This document shows positions 54,234 through 64,000 of a stretch of 64,000 bases of DNA, piece by piece (positions within the stretch are counted from its first letter, which is position 1; the number at the start of each line of letters is the position of its first letter). Position numbers and translations under genes: made by a program. The notes beneath the pieces are model-generated. The model ran no database searches and was not told where the DNA came from. It was given only the letters and a program-made list of their open reading frames with translations. Where the stretch lies: contig JAVLUZ010000257.1 in the NCBI GenBank assembly GCA_036768485.1, positions 1,130,382 to 1,194,381 on the forward strand, in the 5' to 3' direction. This stretch comes from Mermis nigrescens (Eukaryota > Nematoda > Enoplea > Mermithida > Mermithidae).

Positions 54234-57200
54234 CTGAATTTTTTCGCACGATTACTTAATTATAAAGCGAACTAGCTTACGAAATTTGGCAAAAACTACT
54301 AAACGTATTTTTGACCGTTTTTAAGCAACTGCTTGATTCAAGACCTGACACGTAACAGCCTAAAATTTGACGGTGGGACAGTCGGCTATTTTTGGGGGAA
54401 GGGGTGAATTATCTAATATTTTTTTAATCAAAAATGGCAAAAAAACACATAAAAATAACAAAGAATGTGAGTTTTTGTCAAAAATAGGGTTTTGAAACTT
54501 TTGACATTGGGAGGATGGGGTGAGACCATACCTGGGCGTGAGGGGATTTGGGGAGGTATACACCCCCCCGAGGAATCAAAATACCCCACCCCCAGAATTC
54601 AATTTTTGAATTTTGTTTTGTTTTTTTCTCGCAATTTTTTGATGCCAATGGATAGTGCTCGATGAGAAACGTTGAAAAATTGTGTTTTCTCGCCATACCG
54701 GCACTTTTAAGGCCATTTTTTGACCTTTGAAAAAATCTTGCACCCCCAGAACTTTGGTGCCGCCCACCTATGGATGAGACCAAGTCTGAATGGGAGATAC
54801 CAACCCCATCTCCCAGTTATATGCATGTTCAAAACTATGAATTAAAGCGCTGACTCGCCTTTTTGGCCATATTTTGATCACTCCGCTTACACTTTTTAAT
54901 ATTTTTATAACTTTTTTATGTTGCACAAAGGAAGAAAATCATCAGGAGCGTCGAAAAATGGCGTTTTGACGCGTACACATCGTTTTAAGCCCATAAAAGG
55001 CAATTCAAAAACAATTTTGTGCTGACCACATAATTCCTAAGTTGTAAACGTATAAGTTTATCAACAGGCATATAAAAAAATGACTGGTCTTAGGAAAAGG
55101 GTGCGAAAGTTCCAAAAATGTACCAAAATAGTGAAAAATTAGTCAAATTAACAGCGCAGCAAATTCATACATGGACAGCGACCACATTCTGCATTCTGGC
55201 AGTCTAATGAGGCAAAATTGTCAAACATAGCACAGTAATCGATTTTAGAGGTCATTTTCGGGGGGAGGTTCAGACCAGACATGCACGTGGGGAGTTTAGG
55301 GGGCCCAAAATAGAAAAATGGAAAATTTTGTGGGAAAATGAGGCAAAATCAAAGCCAAAGACGGATACAAATTGAAAATTTTCTTCAAAATTGCTTCAAA
55401 TTGACCAGAATCTGTGTAGTGACGTAGCTTTTTAGCGCTTATACCAAATTTTGATGTCATTTCGGCCCAAAAAGCTCAATTTTTGACCCCCTCAGCAGTG
55501 TTTTTTTTACACAGTGCAAATTTTTTAGTCCTGTGCAAAGAAAAATTTAGACTTTTTTTGCAAGGTGCAAAAAAATTTGAGAATAACTCGCGTTAAAGAT
55601 GCTAATTTTCGAACAACCAGACGACTTTTAATGATCAAATATCCCAAAATTTAGGCGCTTCGCGCCGGCAATTCGACAGATAAATTTTCATCCAATTAGC
55701 GACTATACAATTATAAATTTTTCGTGTTCGTTTATCACTTTTGTACTGACACGCTTATTCTACTTTGCACATTCCATTACAAAATTAACATTTTATTTTT
55801 CTCGACAAAAAACACATTAAAAAAAGAAAATGCATTAAAAATAGAAAGACAAAACATAAATTTGGTTTAGCTTTTCACTTCTTTCGAAATAATTTACTAA
55901 ACTTTGGACATTCGCTTCCACACAAGTTCTATCTTGTGGATGGCACAGCAACTCTTGAACACTTAGTAGAGAAATTGCTTTTTCTTCAACAAAGATTTGG
56001 CGAATGCCGACTAAATAATGCAACAATGCGTTAAATCGAACACTTTTATGGATGAAAGGCTAAGAATTTTATAGCAATTTATTTCATGTCTTACTTTTCC
56101 ATACTTTTTCATCTTTATGCAGTAAATAGGCGAGTAACACGCGCAGCAATTATTACTGAGGCTTTTATATCACAGCAGCGTACCTCCAAGTTGTTAAAAA
56201 TCGTGCTATTTATACTTTCTAATTTTAATCTTATCTTTTGATCAAATTAAGAAAATCAAAAATAGTGTAATTTTCAATGTTAGACTCGCTCACAAAATTA
56301 CAAATTGTTATTTTTAAACTTTGACACTTAAATAGAAAATAGGCAAGAGCTATGCATGTCCCTGGAAACGACTGAGAAACTATTTGTTTTATAATTTAAT
56401 CCCTAAATTCAAATATGTGGAAATAATTAAAATGCAATAGATTTGTGGCCGCAGAGTTAGTAAATAGCGATTTTCAAAATGCAAATATGGTGCAAAAGAC
56501 ATTATCGTTAATACAGTGAAAGTTTTTGCATACAAGCGTATAGTACATTAAAATTTTCGGCCGTGCAAAAGGATTTTAGGTGTTTTGCACGTGGCAAAGA
56601 GGTCCGTGCAAAGAAAAACACAGCCCCCAGACCGGCTGACACCCCCAGATCGGCCCTGCTGTGCATTTATGGTCTTGACCCTCCCAAAAACGGAAAAATG
56701 GGAAATTTTTGGGGACAATGAGACAAAGCGAATGCCAAAAATGGATGAAAATTTAAAATTTTCTTGGAAAGTCCCCGAAATCAACCAGAATCGGTAGAAC
56801 AACGTAGTTCGAACACTATTTTAGCATTTACACCAGTTTTTGAGGTCATTTTAGCCCGAAAAAGCAGAGTTTTTGACCTATCCCAGATCGGCCACCTTAC
56901 GCAGCTATGGTCCAGACCAGACATGCACGTGGGTAGCGGGTTTGAGAGGTTTACCCCCTAAATGAAAGAATGGGAAATTTCCTCTGGAGAATGAGGCAAA
57001 ATAGAGGCCAAAAATGTATCCAAAAGTGCTTTAAATTGACCAAACTCCGTTTAATAACGTTGTTTTAAAACCATATTTGTCCCCAAAAAGCATAACTTTT
57101 GACCCCCTCCAGATCAGCCGTGCTGTGCATCTATGGTCCAGTCCCCCGGACCCTATATGTCCATGTGAGAGCAGATCGCGTACTATAATCCTTACCTGGA

Positions 57201-60200
57201 AATAATAGCAGAAAAGCTGCAATGAACCCCGTTTCGACGTCATCGGGAGCAAGACGGGCCCAGCTAGGGGCCAATTGAAACACGGCATCAAGTAAGTCGC
57301 CCGTATCACGGTTCCTCTCCCGAGCCTGCCTAGCTGTCACTATTTTTCCTGATGGAAAAACTAGCCCATCTCTGACGGGTTCGTAGTATCGAACCATGCG
57401 TAGTAGCAGCGTTTCGAACCAACATTCGCGAATTAAAGTCATTTGATCGTTAGTAATAAGCTGCAAAGATGGATAGAGTTATACTTGTAAGAGAGGGATA
57501 GGGATCCCCCAACGCTAATTCGGCCGCCCCCCTCGCCCAAAGCCAGATGTTTGACCGGATAAAATATAATTTTTTTGGCCGTTTTGGGTGTTTTTTGCCC
57601 GTTTTCGGTCAAAAATTGGAGGCCATTTAGCTCTCCCCCTCCCCATATGGCCAGGGACCCATCACCGAAAATTATGAGCCGTTACATGTATGGCTGGGGT
57701 AAAGTTTTAATTTCTTATTCCCTGAAAAAAATCTGGGCAGATATTTGCCCTTTTAGGCCCTTTTGCTTATTTTTGTATCATATGTGGCTAAAAATGGAAG
57801 GCCATTTAATCCTCAAAATTTTGAGCGGTTGCGTATACAGCGTGGGCCAAAAAGGCTACACCCTAATGTCACAGGTCATGAATTGGGCTTATATGAACAC
57901 CACATTTCGGGACTAAACGCACTAGATGGACAATAATGTCTTCGTTCAAAACGTATAAAAAAATTCTGGCCGGCTACCAGCGATTCGCGCGCTACAGCAA
58001 TTTGTTTACACTCTATCAAAATGTAGCATAAACAGAGAAAGCTTTTTCGGTTCCGCCATCAGTCTTCTAACTCTTGTGACGATAATTTGCAAACTTTTCA
58101 AAGCGGAGATAATGGCGAACAAAAAACGGACAAGAACGTATTTTACACTATCCACGACATTGTAAACTTCAAAAATCTTAAACCAAACTACCCATTGAGT
58201 GTAAAGAAATTCGGGTTGAGCCAGTTTGTAGCCTTTAAATCGTAGTCAGTTTGTATGTGAAATACTTCTTTTCCGGAAAATATTTGAGATATTTACTAAA
58301 AAACAGGGGAAAAAACGTGTTTTTTCGCCCATTTTACACACCCTGATTTCGAACTTTACACCCGAAGAAATAACTCAATATTGCGTTTTTAAACGCGGTT
58401 TGATGCGATGTGTAGCCCTTAAGAGGTACTTTATTTCTGTTTTATTTAATTTATCCCAACTTATAAGTGGAAAAGTTGGCAGAGAAATCTTAGACAAAAT
58501 CTGTTCTTTACACCATCCACTAGGTTGTAAAGTTTAAACCCCTAGATCCAACTCAGTATTGAGTGTACAGAAGTTTGCTGGTAAGCAGAAAGTAGCCCTT
58601 GAGTCGTAGTACATTTCTATGGGAACAAATTCTTTGAAACTCAAAACTGAACTTGTTGGCAGCATAAGCATAGGTGGGCGGCACCAAAATTCTGGGGGTG
58701 CAAGATTTTTCAATGGTCAAAAAATGGCCTTGAAAATGGTAGTATGGCGAAAAAACACCATTTTTCAACGTTTCTCATTGAGCTCTATCCATTGGCATCA
58801 AAAAATTGTGAAAAAAACAAAAAATTTCAAAAATTGAATTCTAGGGGCGGGGGTATTTTGGTTTCTGGGGGAGGGTGCATACCCCCCAAACCCCCCACAC
58901 CCAGGTATGGTTGGCAGACATAAACGAGTCGGAAACTCGGCCAAAATGTGTTATTTCACCTCCTGATTTTCACATTTTTTACACTCTTATTCGAGAGCTA
59001 ATGTGAAATTCATAAAACAAAAAAGTACCATCTGGAGCATTCCTTCCTCTACAATTCAAAACCATTAGATTGTTTGAGGCATTAATACGGAGTTGTTCAC
59101 AAGCAGAGGAAAAAACCACCAAAATTCGCTATATGTTATAAGGGTACGTCAAAACTTTACACGCTCATTACAAACTCGGTATCGAGTGTAAACAAAAAAT
59201 AAAACGTATATGCATAACATTTTTTAATTATCAACTTTGAAAAAACCCTACCTCTCAGAAATGCCCGAGTGTTGCTGTAGAGTTAGGGGTACCCAAGTAT
59301 ATTATTGGTACGCGCTAACGCGCCACCAATGAATATTGCAGAGAAATCTCGGAAAAACTCAAAAGGTGACAAACGTTCCTTAACAAAATGAAAAGAATTA
59401 CAGCTTTTCAAGAAAATTAGGATTACATAATTAAATAATTACAAAAATGTAAATTTGCGTCCCATCCATTTACAAAAAACTAAAAAAGTTGCTTTTACTT
59501 ATCTGCAAACGTAAATTATATATCACAGAAGATTAACGAATAATTGCGCGCTCAAAGTTGACTGAAAAAAATTTGAAAAAGAAAGCCTCACTGAGTCAAA
59601 TTTAGGTATGGCCTTGGCGAATTGGATTATTCCAAGTATATGAGGCGCTATTGGATTGGAGGATAGATCAAGAGAGCTTGTTCTGTCAACGATGTGCTTA
59701 AAAAAGATAACTAGTCCTCATGCAAAAATACTTTTAGAATATTCAATATCGTCCATGTAAGAGGGGACCCCATCCCCCCACCCAAAGTTGGGTGTTCCCC
59801 ATTCCCCAAAAGCCAGAAAATTTTTGACCCCCGCCCGATTTTTGGAAAAAATTGAATTTTTTGGTCGTTTTAGGCGTTTTTTGGCCGTTTTTAGCCAAAA
59901 ATTGGAGGTCATGTACGCCCTCCCTTGAAATGGCCGGGGACATCCCACTAGTGATCGACCGGAGCGGCCAAAATGGCCGGAGCTGGAGATCCGGCCGGAG
60001 CCGGATTGAACCATGTTGCTCCGGCCGAAGCCGGAGCCGGAGAAATATAATTTTACACGTGCGGATAGATAGGACATCGTTGTGACCAAGACCTAGACCA
60101 TAGTGCACATGCATCTTAACTGTATATCAGCTAGTTATTTATATGAAATACAGGGGCAGACTTAAGGGGGACGGCGGGGGTTGGCCGCCCCCAGCTTGGC

Positions 60201-63200
60201 CAAAAATATTTGGCGAGATAAAGAATGGATATGCAATTTGCAATGATTTTTGGCCGTCAGTGACCATAATTTCTCAAAATTTTTCTGGCACTATGCGTAG
60301 GATGATATGTACCTATTAATGAGATTTATTTACTTTCTTGGCGACCTGGAAGCCATTATCTGTTCATGTAGGTTTCAAAACAATTTTTACAGCAGAAACA
60401 GCTATTTTTGCATAGTTTTCTTCTATTTTCGATTAAAAATTTCGATGTTTCGCATCAAATGCTTTAAATACAAGAAATTTAGCCGTAAATCATGCTTCTT
60501 AGACACGATTTTTTTCGTATTCGGCAAAAATTTTTCCCGATGTACAAAGATTTTTTGGAACCGTCTTTATACATGTACAAAGATATTTGGGAAGACAGAA
60601 ATTGCAAAAAAGGTCTGTAATTCGAAAAACATTTTCGGCGCATCGCGCCGAAATGAGTGATGTTCTATATATCTTTATAATGGAAGAAATTGCATATAAA
60701 AAATGTCAAATTTTTCGGCGCTTCGCGCCCTTTTACGATTCTTCGTGATTTTTGCCCTAAGAGACCCAGAAATTACCTAAAACATACTACTGAAATTCGA
60801 ACAACTCTGTTTTTACCACACTAAAATCGCTACTGTACCATATAACAGTACCTAAAAATTTGTGTGTGCAAAATGTATAAAAAAACAGAAACAAAAAATG
60901 AAAGTATACAATGATATTTATTATTTAATGACATTTATTTACTTTTTTGGCGACCTAGAAGCACGGTTTTTTATGTTCGGCAAAGATTTCCCTCAATGTA
61001 CAAAGACTTTTCGGGGCCGTCTTTGTACATGTACAAAGATTTTTGGGAAGATAAAAACTGCTAAAAAGGTCTAAAATTCGCATCAAGCAATAAATCATGT
61101 TTCTTGACATCTATCCGCTTTAATTTCACAAATTTTCCGGCGCTTCGCGTCAGGTTTTTGTTGAAGTCAAAGAAATTTAATGATTTTTTTCACACAAAAT
61201 TGTCTGAAATTTTAAAATTTTAAGAAAAAATATTGCGTCAAAAGTGATTTTATGTGAAAGTATACAATGCAAAACAATGAAAAAACGCTATGTCGCGCTT
61301 TGAGGGCAAATTTTTGGACCTATTTTTGGCTGTTTTTGGAAAAGTAGGGATACCGCCCCCTTTAGGAAAATTCTAGATCCGCAAGTGGTAAAATAGACTA
61401 CATTCAACAAAATTTTATTCAATGCTTTTATTAAGAAAAAAGCTGTCGTCTCCTTAGCCTGCCCTAAATAAAGCGTCAATAGGCAATATTTGATGTTAAA
61501 GCATGATTGTGTGTGACCGTATATACATAGGTACATTAAATACTATATTATGTTCAGTGAACCGCGAATATGACGTGCAGAATGGACAGCAACATTATCT
61601 GGAAAATCAGTATAGCATGTGCAGTGCAGGCCAGACTGCATATTATGCTACCCTATGACTTCCAGTGTTAACAGGAATTTACTGCAGCGATTTTCACAAT
61701 TTTTGTTTCATTTTCATCTTCGTTTTCTTCCCAAAAATAAATATTTTACGATTGTGGTGGTGATAGAACTTTATTTAATGTCATTTCCTTTTCCTGCTAT
61801 TATATTGTGCTCTGACTAAATTTAATAAGCATAATGTCAACAATTAATACGTTCGGTCGCTATGCAAAAAACGAAAAAATTCTCCGGCCTCCGGCCGATT
61901 TTTGGATCTCCTCCGGCCGGAGCACCGGAGTGGAAAAAAGGGCCGGATTTGCCGGAGGCCGGATCTCCGGTCGACCACTACATCCCACCCAAAATTTTGA
62001 CCTATAACACGTATGCACAAAATACTAGAGAACCAAAAATATTTTGAAGCAAGCAATATTACAAAAATCGGGTAAAAAGAACAATAAATTAATAATAAGG
62101 ATACCCATACATGATCTTTGGGGTTAGGCCGGTTTTCATGCCCACAAAAATTTCCAAGTCAAAATTTTCGATTTTGCGAAAAAATCCTAGAAATATCTCA
62201 TTTCAGCTTTGCTAGCTATCTTTTTGTTCAAAAGTGGCAGGTAACAATTTTTTGGACCTTCGAAAGATAGCCCTTTTCGACCATGTTTTGCTCGATTTGA
62301 TTGAATTATTCTTGAATTACGCTTTTTTGTCATTAGAAAAAATTCTACTTTGAAAATTCTTTAAAGAATGTTTTTTCATGCAAATCTATCGTTTTTAAGA
62401 ACAAAAATTTTCGAAAAATTTTTTTAGATATTTTTTGAAAAATATAAAAAATGTTTTTTTAAATATTTTTTTGGAAAATATAAAAAAATGTTTTTTTTAG
62501 AAAAATTCCTTGAGCTCACCTCATTATTCCTGGGCTGTACACGTATGCGACATTGAATATTTTTAATATGCTGCTTGAATATTTTTGTTGTCGCGTTAAA
62601 GTATTTTTCAACTCATTAATTTTTTCACCCTTTCCTTAATTTTTCAGCGCTATAAAAACTCACAAAGTAAAGAGATTGTTCACATTTTATAAAGTCTTCC
62701 GATGTCTTACGACGAAATGGGTTTTTAATTTATAATGTTATCTTAAAGCAAAAAATTAGGATCAAATTTTCAAAGATGGATAAATCAGTAAATAATATGC
62801 AAGCAATTCGCATTAAAAAATTTTAATTGTTCCTTGAATCATATTTTTTAATTTTAATTTGTGTGTACATATTTTATTTATAATTCTAATGATTTCAAAT
62901 GATTCACATACTTTTTTAAACCACTCGAAGAAAAGGTCGAGAGGCCAATGAACCACCTGACAAAAGCTTAACCCGTTTCACGCATCTTTTCACTACTCAT
63001 TTTTTCTTTTTCATTTGTTGATTTTATGGCCGAAAGTTATTGCAAATTGCATATTATTTATCCTGCTGACTAAATTGGGCCTATGAAGGAAGGGGTGTGG
63101 TCCGCCCGACACACACCTGAGCGTGGGAGGTTGAGCGAGGGGGTTGTACCCATAGGTGGGCGGAACCAAAATTCTGGGGGTGGGGTGCAAGATTTTTCAA

Positions 63201-63772
63201 AGGTCAAAAAGGGCCTAAAAATAGTATTATGGCGAAAAAAACACCATTTTTTACCGTTTTTCATCGAGCACTATCCATTGGCATCAAAAAATTGCGAAAA
63301 ACAAAACATTCGAAAATTGAATTTCAAAGATTTGAACTCTGGGGGTTGCATACCCCCAACCCCCCATGCCCGGGTATGGTTTTACCTCCCAGAAGTTGAA
63401 AACCCCACAGTTTACTGCAGGCCCATTCAGAATTAGATGTTTAGTAACATTTGGGGCGATTTGACCCATCACGACCCTCCAGAATTCGGGTGCTGTCCTC
63501 CCTCGTATGCCCCTGCTCCCTTAAAGCCGCCGCAGTGCGCGCGTACGGTAAATAGTGACAAATTTTCAATTTTTCCGAAATTTGACCCACCTCTTCGAAT
63601 GAAAGGAAATAGGCCGTTGTTATGAATTGCAAAAGTTTTCTATGTTCCTCGGTCACCGGGCCAACGTCTTCCATGCGCGCAATTTTGGAACAAGCGACTT
63701 GGATTCTCCGTCTTTCCCTATTGTCGTCGATGAGCTGACGTTTAGCCACGCGCTGATTGTCATTTAATACGA
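53998..63772 (-). CDS. THR: thyroid-hormone-receptor-like nuclear receptor, C-terminal half (4 exons)
   Basis: Ligand-regulated transcription factor of nuclear receptor subfamily NR1A. The first exon in the window gives VLNDNQRVAKRQLIDDNRERRR, matching the post-DNA-binding hinge of vertebrate thyroid hormone receptors. The following exons give the ligand-binding domain: ILGIIQFAKAIPKFDS (helix 3), NDQMTLIRECWFETLLLRMV (helices 4-5), a PSGK turn, LAPDDVETGFIAAFLLLFP (helix 8), DEVEQIQDTIL (helix 9), LRLCKLLIRLNDIRALS (helix 10) and a terminal AF-2-like LLIDMF. About 261 codons; the DNA-binding exons lie right of the window. Arginines of the ..LLLRMVRYYEP.. hormone pocket are kept, but the helix 3 arginine is Gly and no His aligns in helix 11. 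Best label is TR-like; hormone binding is uncertain. Confidence 0.88.
54527..54771 (-). mobile_element. MULE-like MITE (GTGGGCAGC family)
   Basis: From CATACCTGGGCGTGAGG to GGTGCCGCCCACCTAT, reverse orientation. Flanks GGGTGAGAC (54518-54526) and GGATGAGAC (54772-54780) agree at 8 of 9. Confidence 0.82.
55835..56026 (-). other. unassigned open frame with coding-like composition
   Basis: Reverse strand, 63 codons. Includes GIRQIFVEEKAISLLSVQEL and RTCVEANVQSLVNYFERSEK. An acceptor-like TTATTTAG precedes GGCATTCGC. It lies in a receptor intron, same strand, but has no counterpart in known thyroid hormone receptors. It may be a fragment of a mobile-element gene or chance. Confidence 0.25.
56660..57145. 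repeat. CTATGGTC repeat family, two direct copies
   Basis: Two head-to-tail units of about 230-250 bp. Both share CCAGACATGCACGTGG or its remnant, AATGGGAAATTT, AATGAGGCAAA, CCCAAAAAGC, TTTTGACCCCC and a closing GTGC(A/T)..CTATGGTC. Related copies are at about 55265-55510, 53020-53335, 41080-41290 and 36020-36300. Confidence 0.6.
57196..57460 (-). CDS. THR: receptor exon: ligand-domain helices 4-8
   Basis: Encodes LITNDQMTLIRECWFETLLL, RMVRYYEPVRDGLVFPSGKI and on to ..DLLDAVFQLAPSWARLAPDD, VETGFIAAFLLLFP. Acceptor TTTGCAG; donor GTAAGG at 57195, phase 1. DQxxLL and ..LDxxEVAxxxAxxL are conserved nuclear receptor features. A C-rich repeat begins right behind the acceptor side. Confidence 0.93.
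57960..59330. repeat. TGTAAAC-rich repeat family, reversed copy
   Basis: Colinear in reverse with 38280-39300, e.g. CCCATTGAGTGTAAAGAAAT, CAGAGAAATCTTAGACAAAA and CCTAGATCCAACTCAGTATT. Ends near 59312 with GGTACGCGCTAACGCGCC, the same palindrome as the other copy. A MULE-like MITE is inserted at 58663-58908. Confidence 0.6.
58663..58908 (+). mobile_element. MULE-like MITE (GTGGGCAGC family)
   Basis: Begins CATAAGCATAGGTGGGCGGC (with six extra bases before the usual CATAGG) and ends CACCCAGGTAT. Flanks TGTTGGCAG (58654-58662) and GGTTGGCAG (58909-58917) agree at 8 of 9. Inserted in the TGTAAAC-rich repeat. Confidence 0.78.
59592..59696 (-). CDS. THR: receptor exon: ligand-domain helix 3
   Basis: 35 codons, HIVDRTSSLDLSSNPIAPHI then LGIIQFAKAIPKFDS. 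Aligns with ITRVVDFAKKLPMFSEL of vertebrate TR. Acceptor CTTTTTTAAG, donor GTGAGG at 59591; phase 0 on both sides. It is absent from simple ORF scans because of its size. Confidence 0.87.
59949..61980. mobile_element. hAT-like element, 2.0 kb
   Basis: Ends TAGTGATCGACCGG and CCGGTCGACCACTA, inverted with one mismatch, flanked by the exact 8-bp duplication CATCCCAC (59941-59948 and 61981-61988). Subterminal GGCCGGAGCCGG arrays. The interior repeats the hairpin-bearing units of 5970-6760 (60490-60870, 60960-61160) and has no transposase. It splits an older C-rich MULE-family copy. Confidence 0.9.
63151..63377 (+). mobile_element. MULE-like MITE (GTGGGCAGC family)
   Basis: From CATAGGTGGGCGGAACC to ATGCCCGGGTAT. 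Flanks GGTTGTACC (63142-63150) and GGTTTTACC (63378-63386) agree at 8 of 9. A stub of another copy (CACACCTGAGCGTGGGAGG) lies just upstream near 63112. About 200 bp from the receptor hinge exon. Confidence 0.82.
63591..63772 (-). CDS. THR: receptor exon: hinge
   Basis: Encodes VLNDNQRVAKRQLIDDNRER then RRIQVACSKIARMEDVGPVT and EEHRKLLQFITTAYFLSFEE. Acceptor ATTTTAG at 63773-63779, donor GTGGGT at 63590, phase 0 out. The basic VAKRxLI(D/E)xNRERRR block is the TR signature. Confidence 0.93.
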
Positions 63773-64000
63773 CTAAAATACATTTTTCGACTTTTTTATC
63801 TAACAAAAAATGGGAAAAAAATAAAACGAAAGATAAATCTTGCAAAAGCACGTTGATAGCTAGAAATAAATGAATTAATAAAACTACTCGTAGATTCAAA
63901 ATTGAAATACACAATTATATACTAGTAAGCGGGGCCATACATACGGCGGTCGGCTGCCTCCTAGGCCAAAAATTCTTTTTCTGAAAGGTAAGACAATGCA
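63773..64000. other. receptor intron, right edge of window
   Basis: AT-rich intron upstream (on the - strand) of the hinge exon. The last 70 bases, from CCATACATACGGCGG, look like the start of another C-rich MULE-family copy cut off by the window edge. Confidence 0.5.

Larger units (their letters stand above)
54234..57195. other. receptor intron between last two exons
   Basis: 3 kb. Holds an ATGTAACGG-type fragment (54340-54505), the MITE at 54527-54771, repeats of the CTATGGTC family (55260-55510, 56640-57140) and a possible stray exon near 55835-56026. Confidence 0.55.
57461..59591. other. receptor intron with repeats
   Basis: A C-rich ATGTAACGG-family fragment at 57485-57690, a mariner-like left end at about 57837, a reversed copy of the TGTAAAC-rich repeat (57960-59330), and inside it the MITE 58663-58908. 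No exon seen. Confidence 0.55.
59697..63590. other. receptor intron before helix 3 exon
   Basis: 3.9 kb. Filled by a MULE-family fragment (from 59755), the hAT-like element 59949-61980 inserted in it, AT-rich sequence (62020-63060) and a MULE-like MITE at 63151-63377. No exon seen. Confidence 0.55.

Noticed and set aside
53765..54259. 164-codon open frame on the + strand
   Set aside because: Its second half is antisense to the receptor exon 53998-54233 and its first half is MITE sequence; the receptor reading on the - strand has conserved protein and splice sites.
59949..60110. Gly/Ser/Arg-rich open frames on both strands
   Set aside because: Translation of the GGCCGGAG subterminal array of the hAT-like element, not protein.
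63083..63436. 117-codon open frame on the + strand
   Set aside because: Same MITE core; stops and frames differ between copies, so no protein is being preserved.
53998..63772. ecdysone receptor or RXR identity for the - strand receptor
   Set aside because: The hinge block VAKRQLIDDNRERRR and the helix 3 to helix 5 sequence fit the thyroid hormone receptor group better than EcR or RXR.

Overview
This window is animal (bilaterian invertebrate) nuclear DNA. It is AT-rich, its genes are split by large introns with GT-AG splice sites, and almost everything between exons is mobile-element debris. Three protein-coding genes can be assembled exon by exon by reading conserved protein blocks through matching splice phases. 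A thyroid-hormone-receptor-type nuclear receptor argues against insects and nematodes, which lack that gene; the sequence does not settle the phylum. No bacterial operons, CRISPR arrays, rRNA genes or intact tRNA genes were seen.

Layout. (1) 1-21043, + strand: the 3' half of a cytosolic valyl-tRNA synthetase gene (VARS), twelve exons from the catalytic domain (including KMSKS) through the anticodon-binding domain; the 5' part lies left of the window and the usual C-terminal coiled-coil exon was not found. (2) 21044-37073: about 16 kb of repeats, with a 3.2-kb TTAA-flanked DNA transposon (22822-26004), a relic hAT transposase, and many MITEs. (3) 37074-50398, - strand: a complete translation initiation factor 4E gene (eIF4E), five coding exons, starting with a 12-codon exon at 50363-50398. 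(4) 50399-53997: intergenic repeats. (5) 53998-63772, - strand: the hinge and ligand-binding exons of a thyroid-hormone-receptor-like nuclear receptor; its DNA-binding exons lie beyond the right edge.

The main hidden structure is the transposon landscape. One MULE-like MITE group, with ends resembling CATACGTG and 9-bp target duplications that usually begin with GG, is present in about fifteen copies. Two of them sit at exactly the same offset (+4) from two VARS splice donors. A second set, hAT-like with exact or near-exact 8-bp duplications, is nested into the first. At 42406-44037 three elements are stacked (MULE > hAT > hAT MITE). Other layers are TA-flanked foldback MITEs, a tRNA-derived SINE head split by a MULE, and a short hairpin (CGGCGC-TTC-GCGCCG and variants) scattered about fifteen times. 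The three genes do not form a functional pathway beyond VARS and eIF4E both serving translation.
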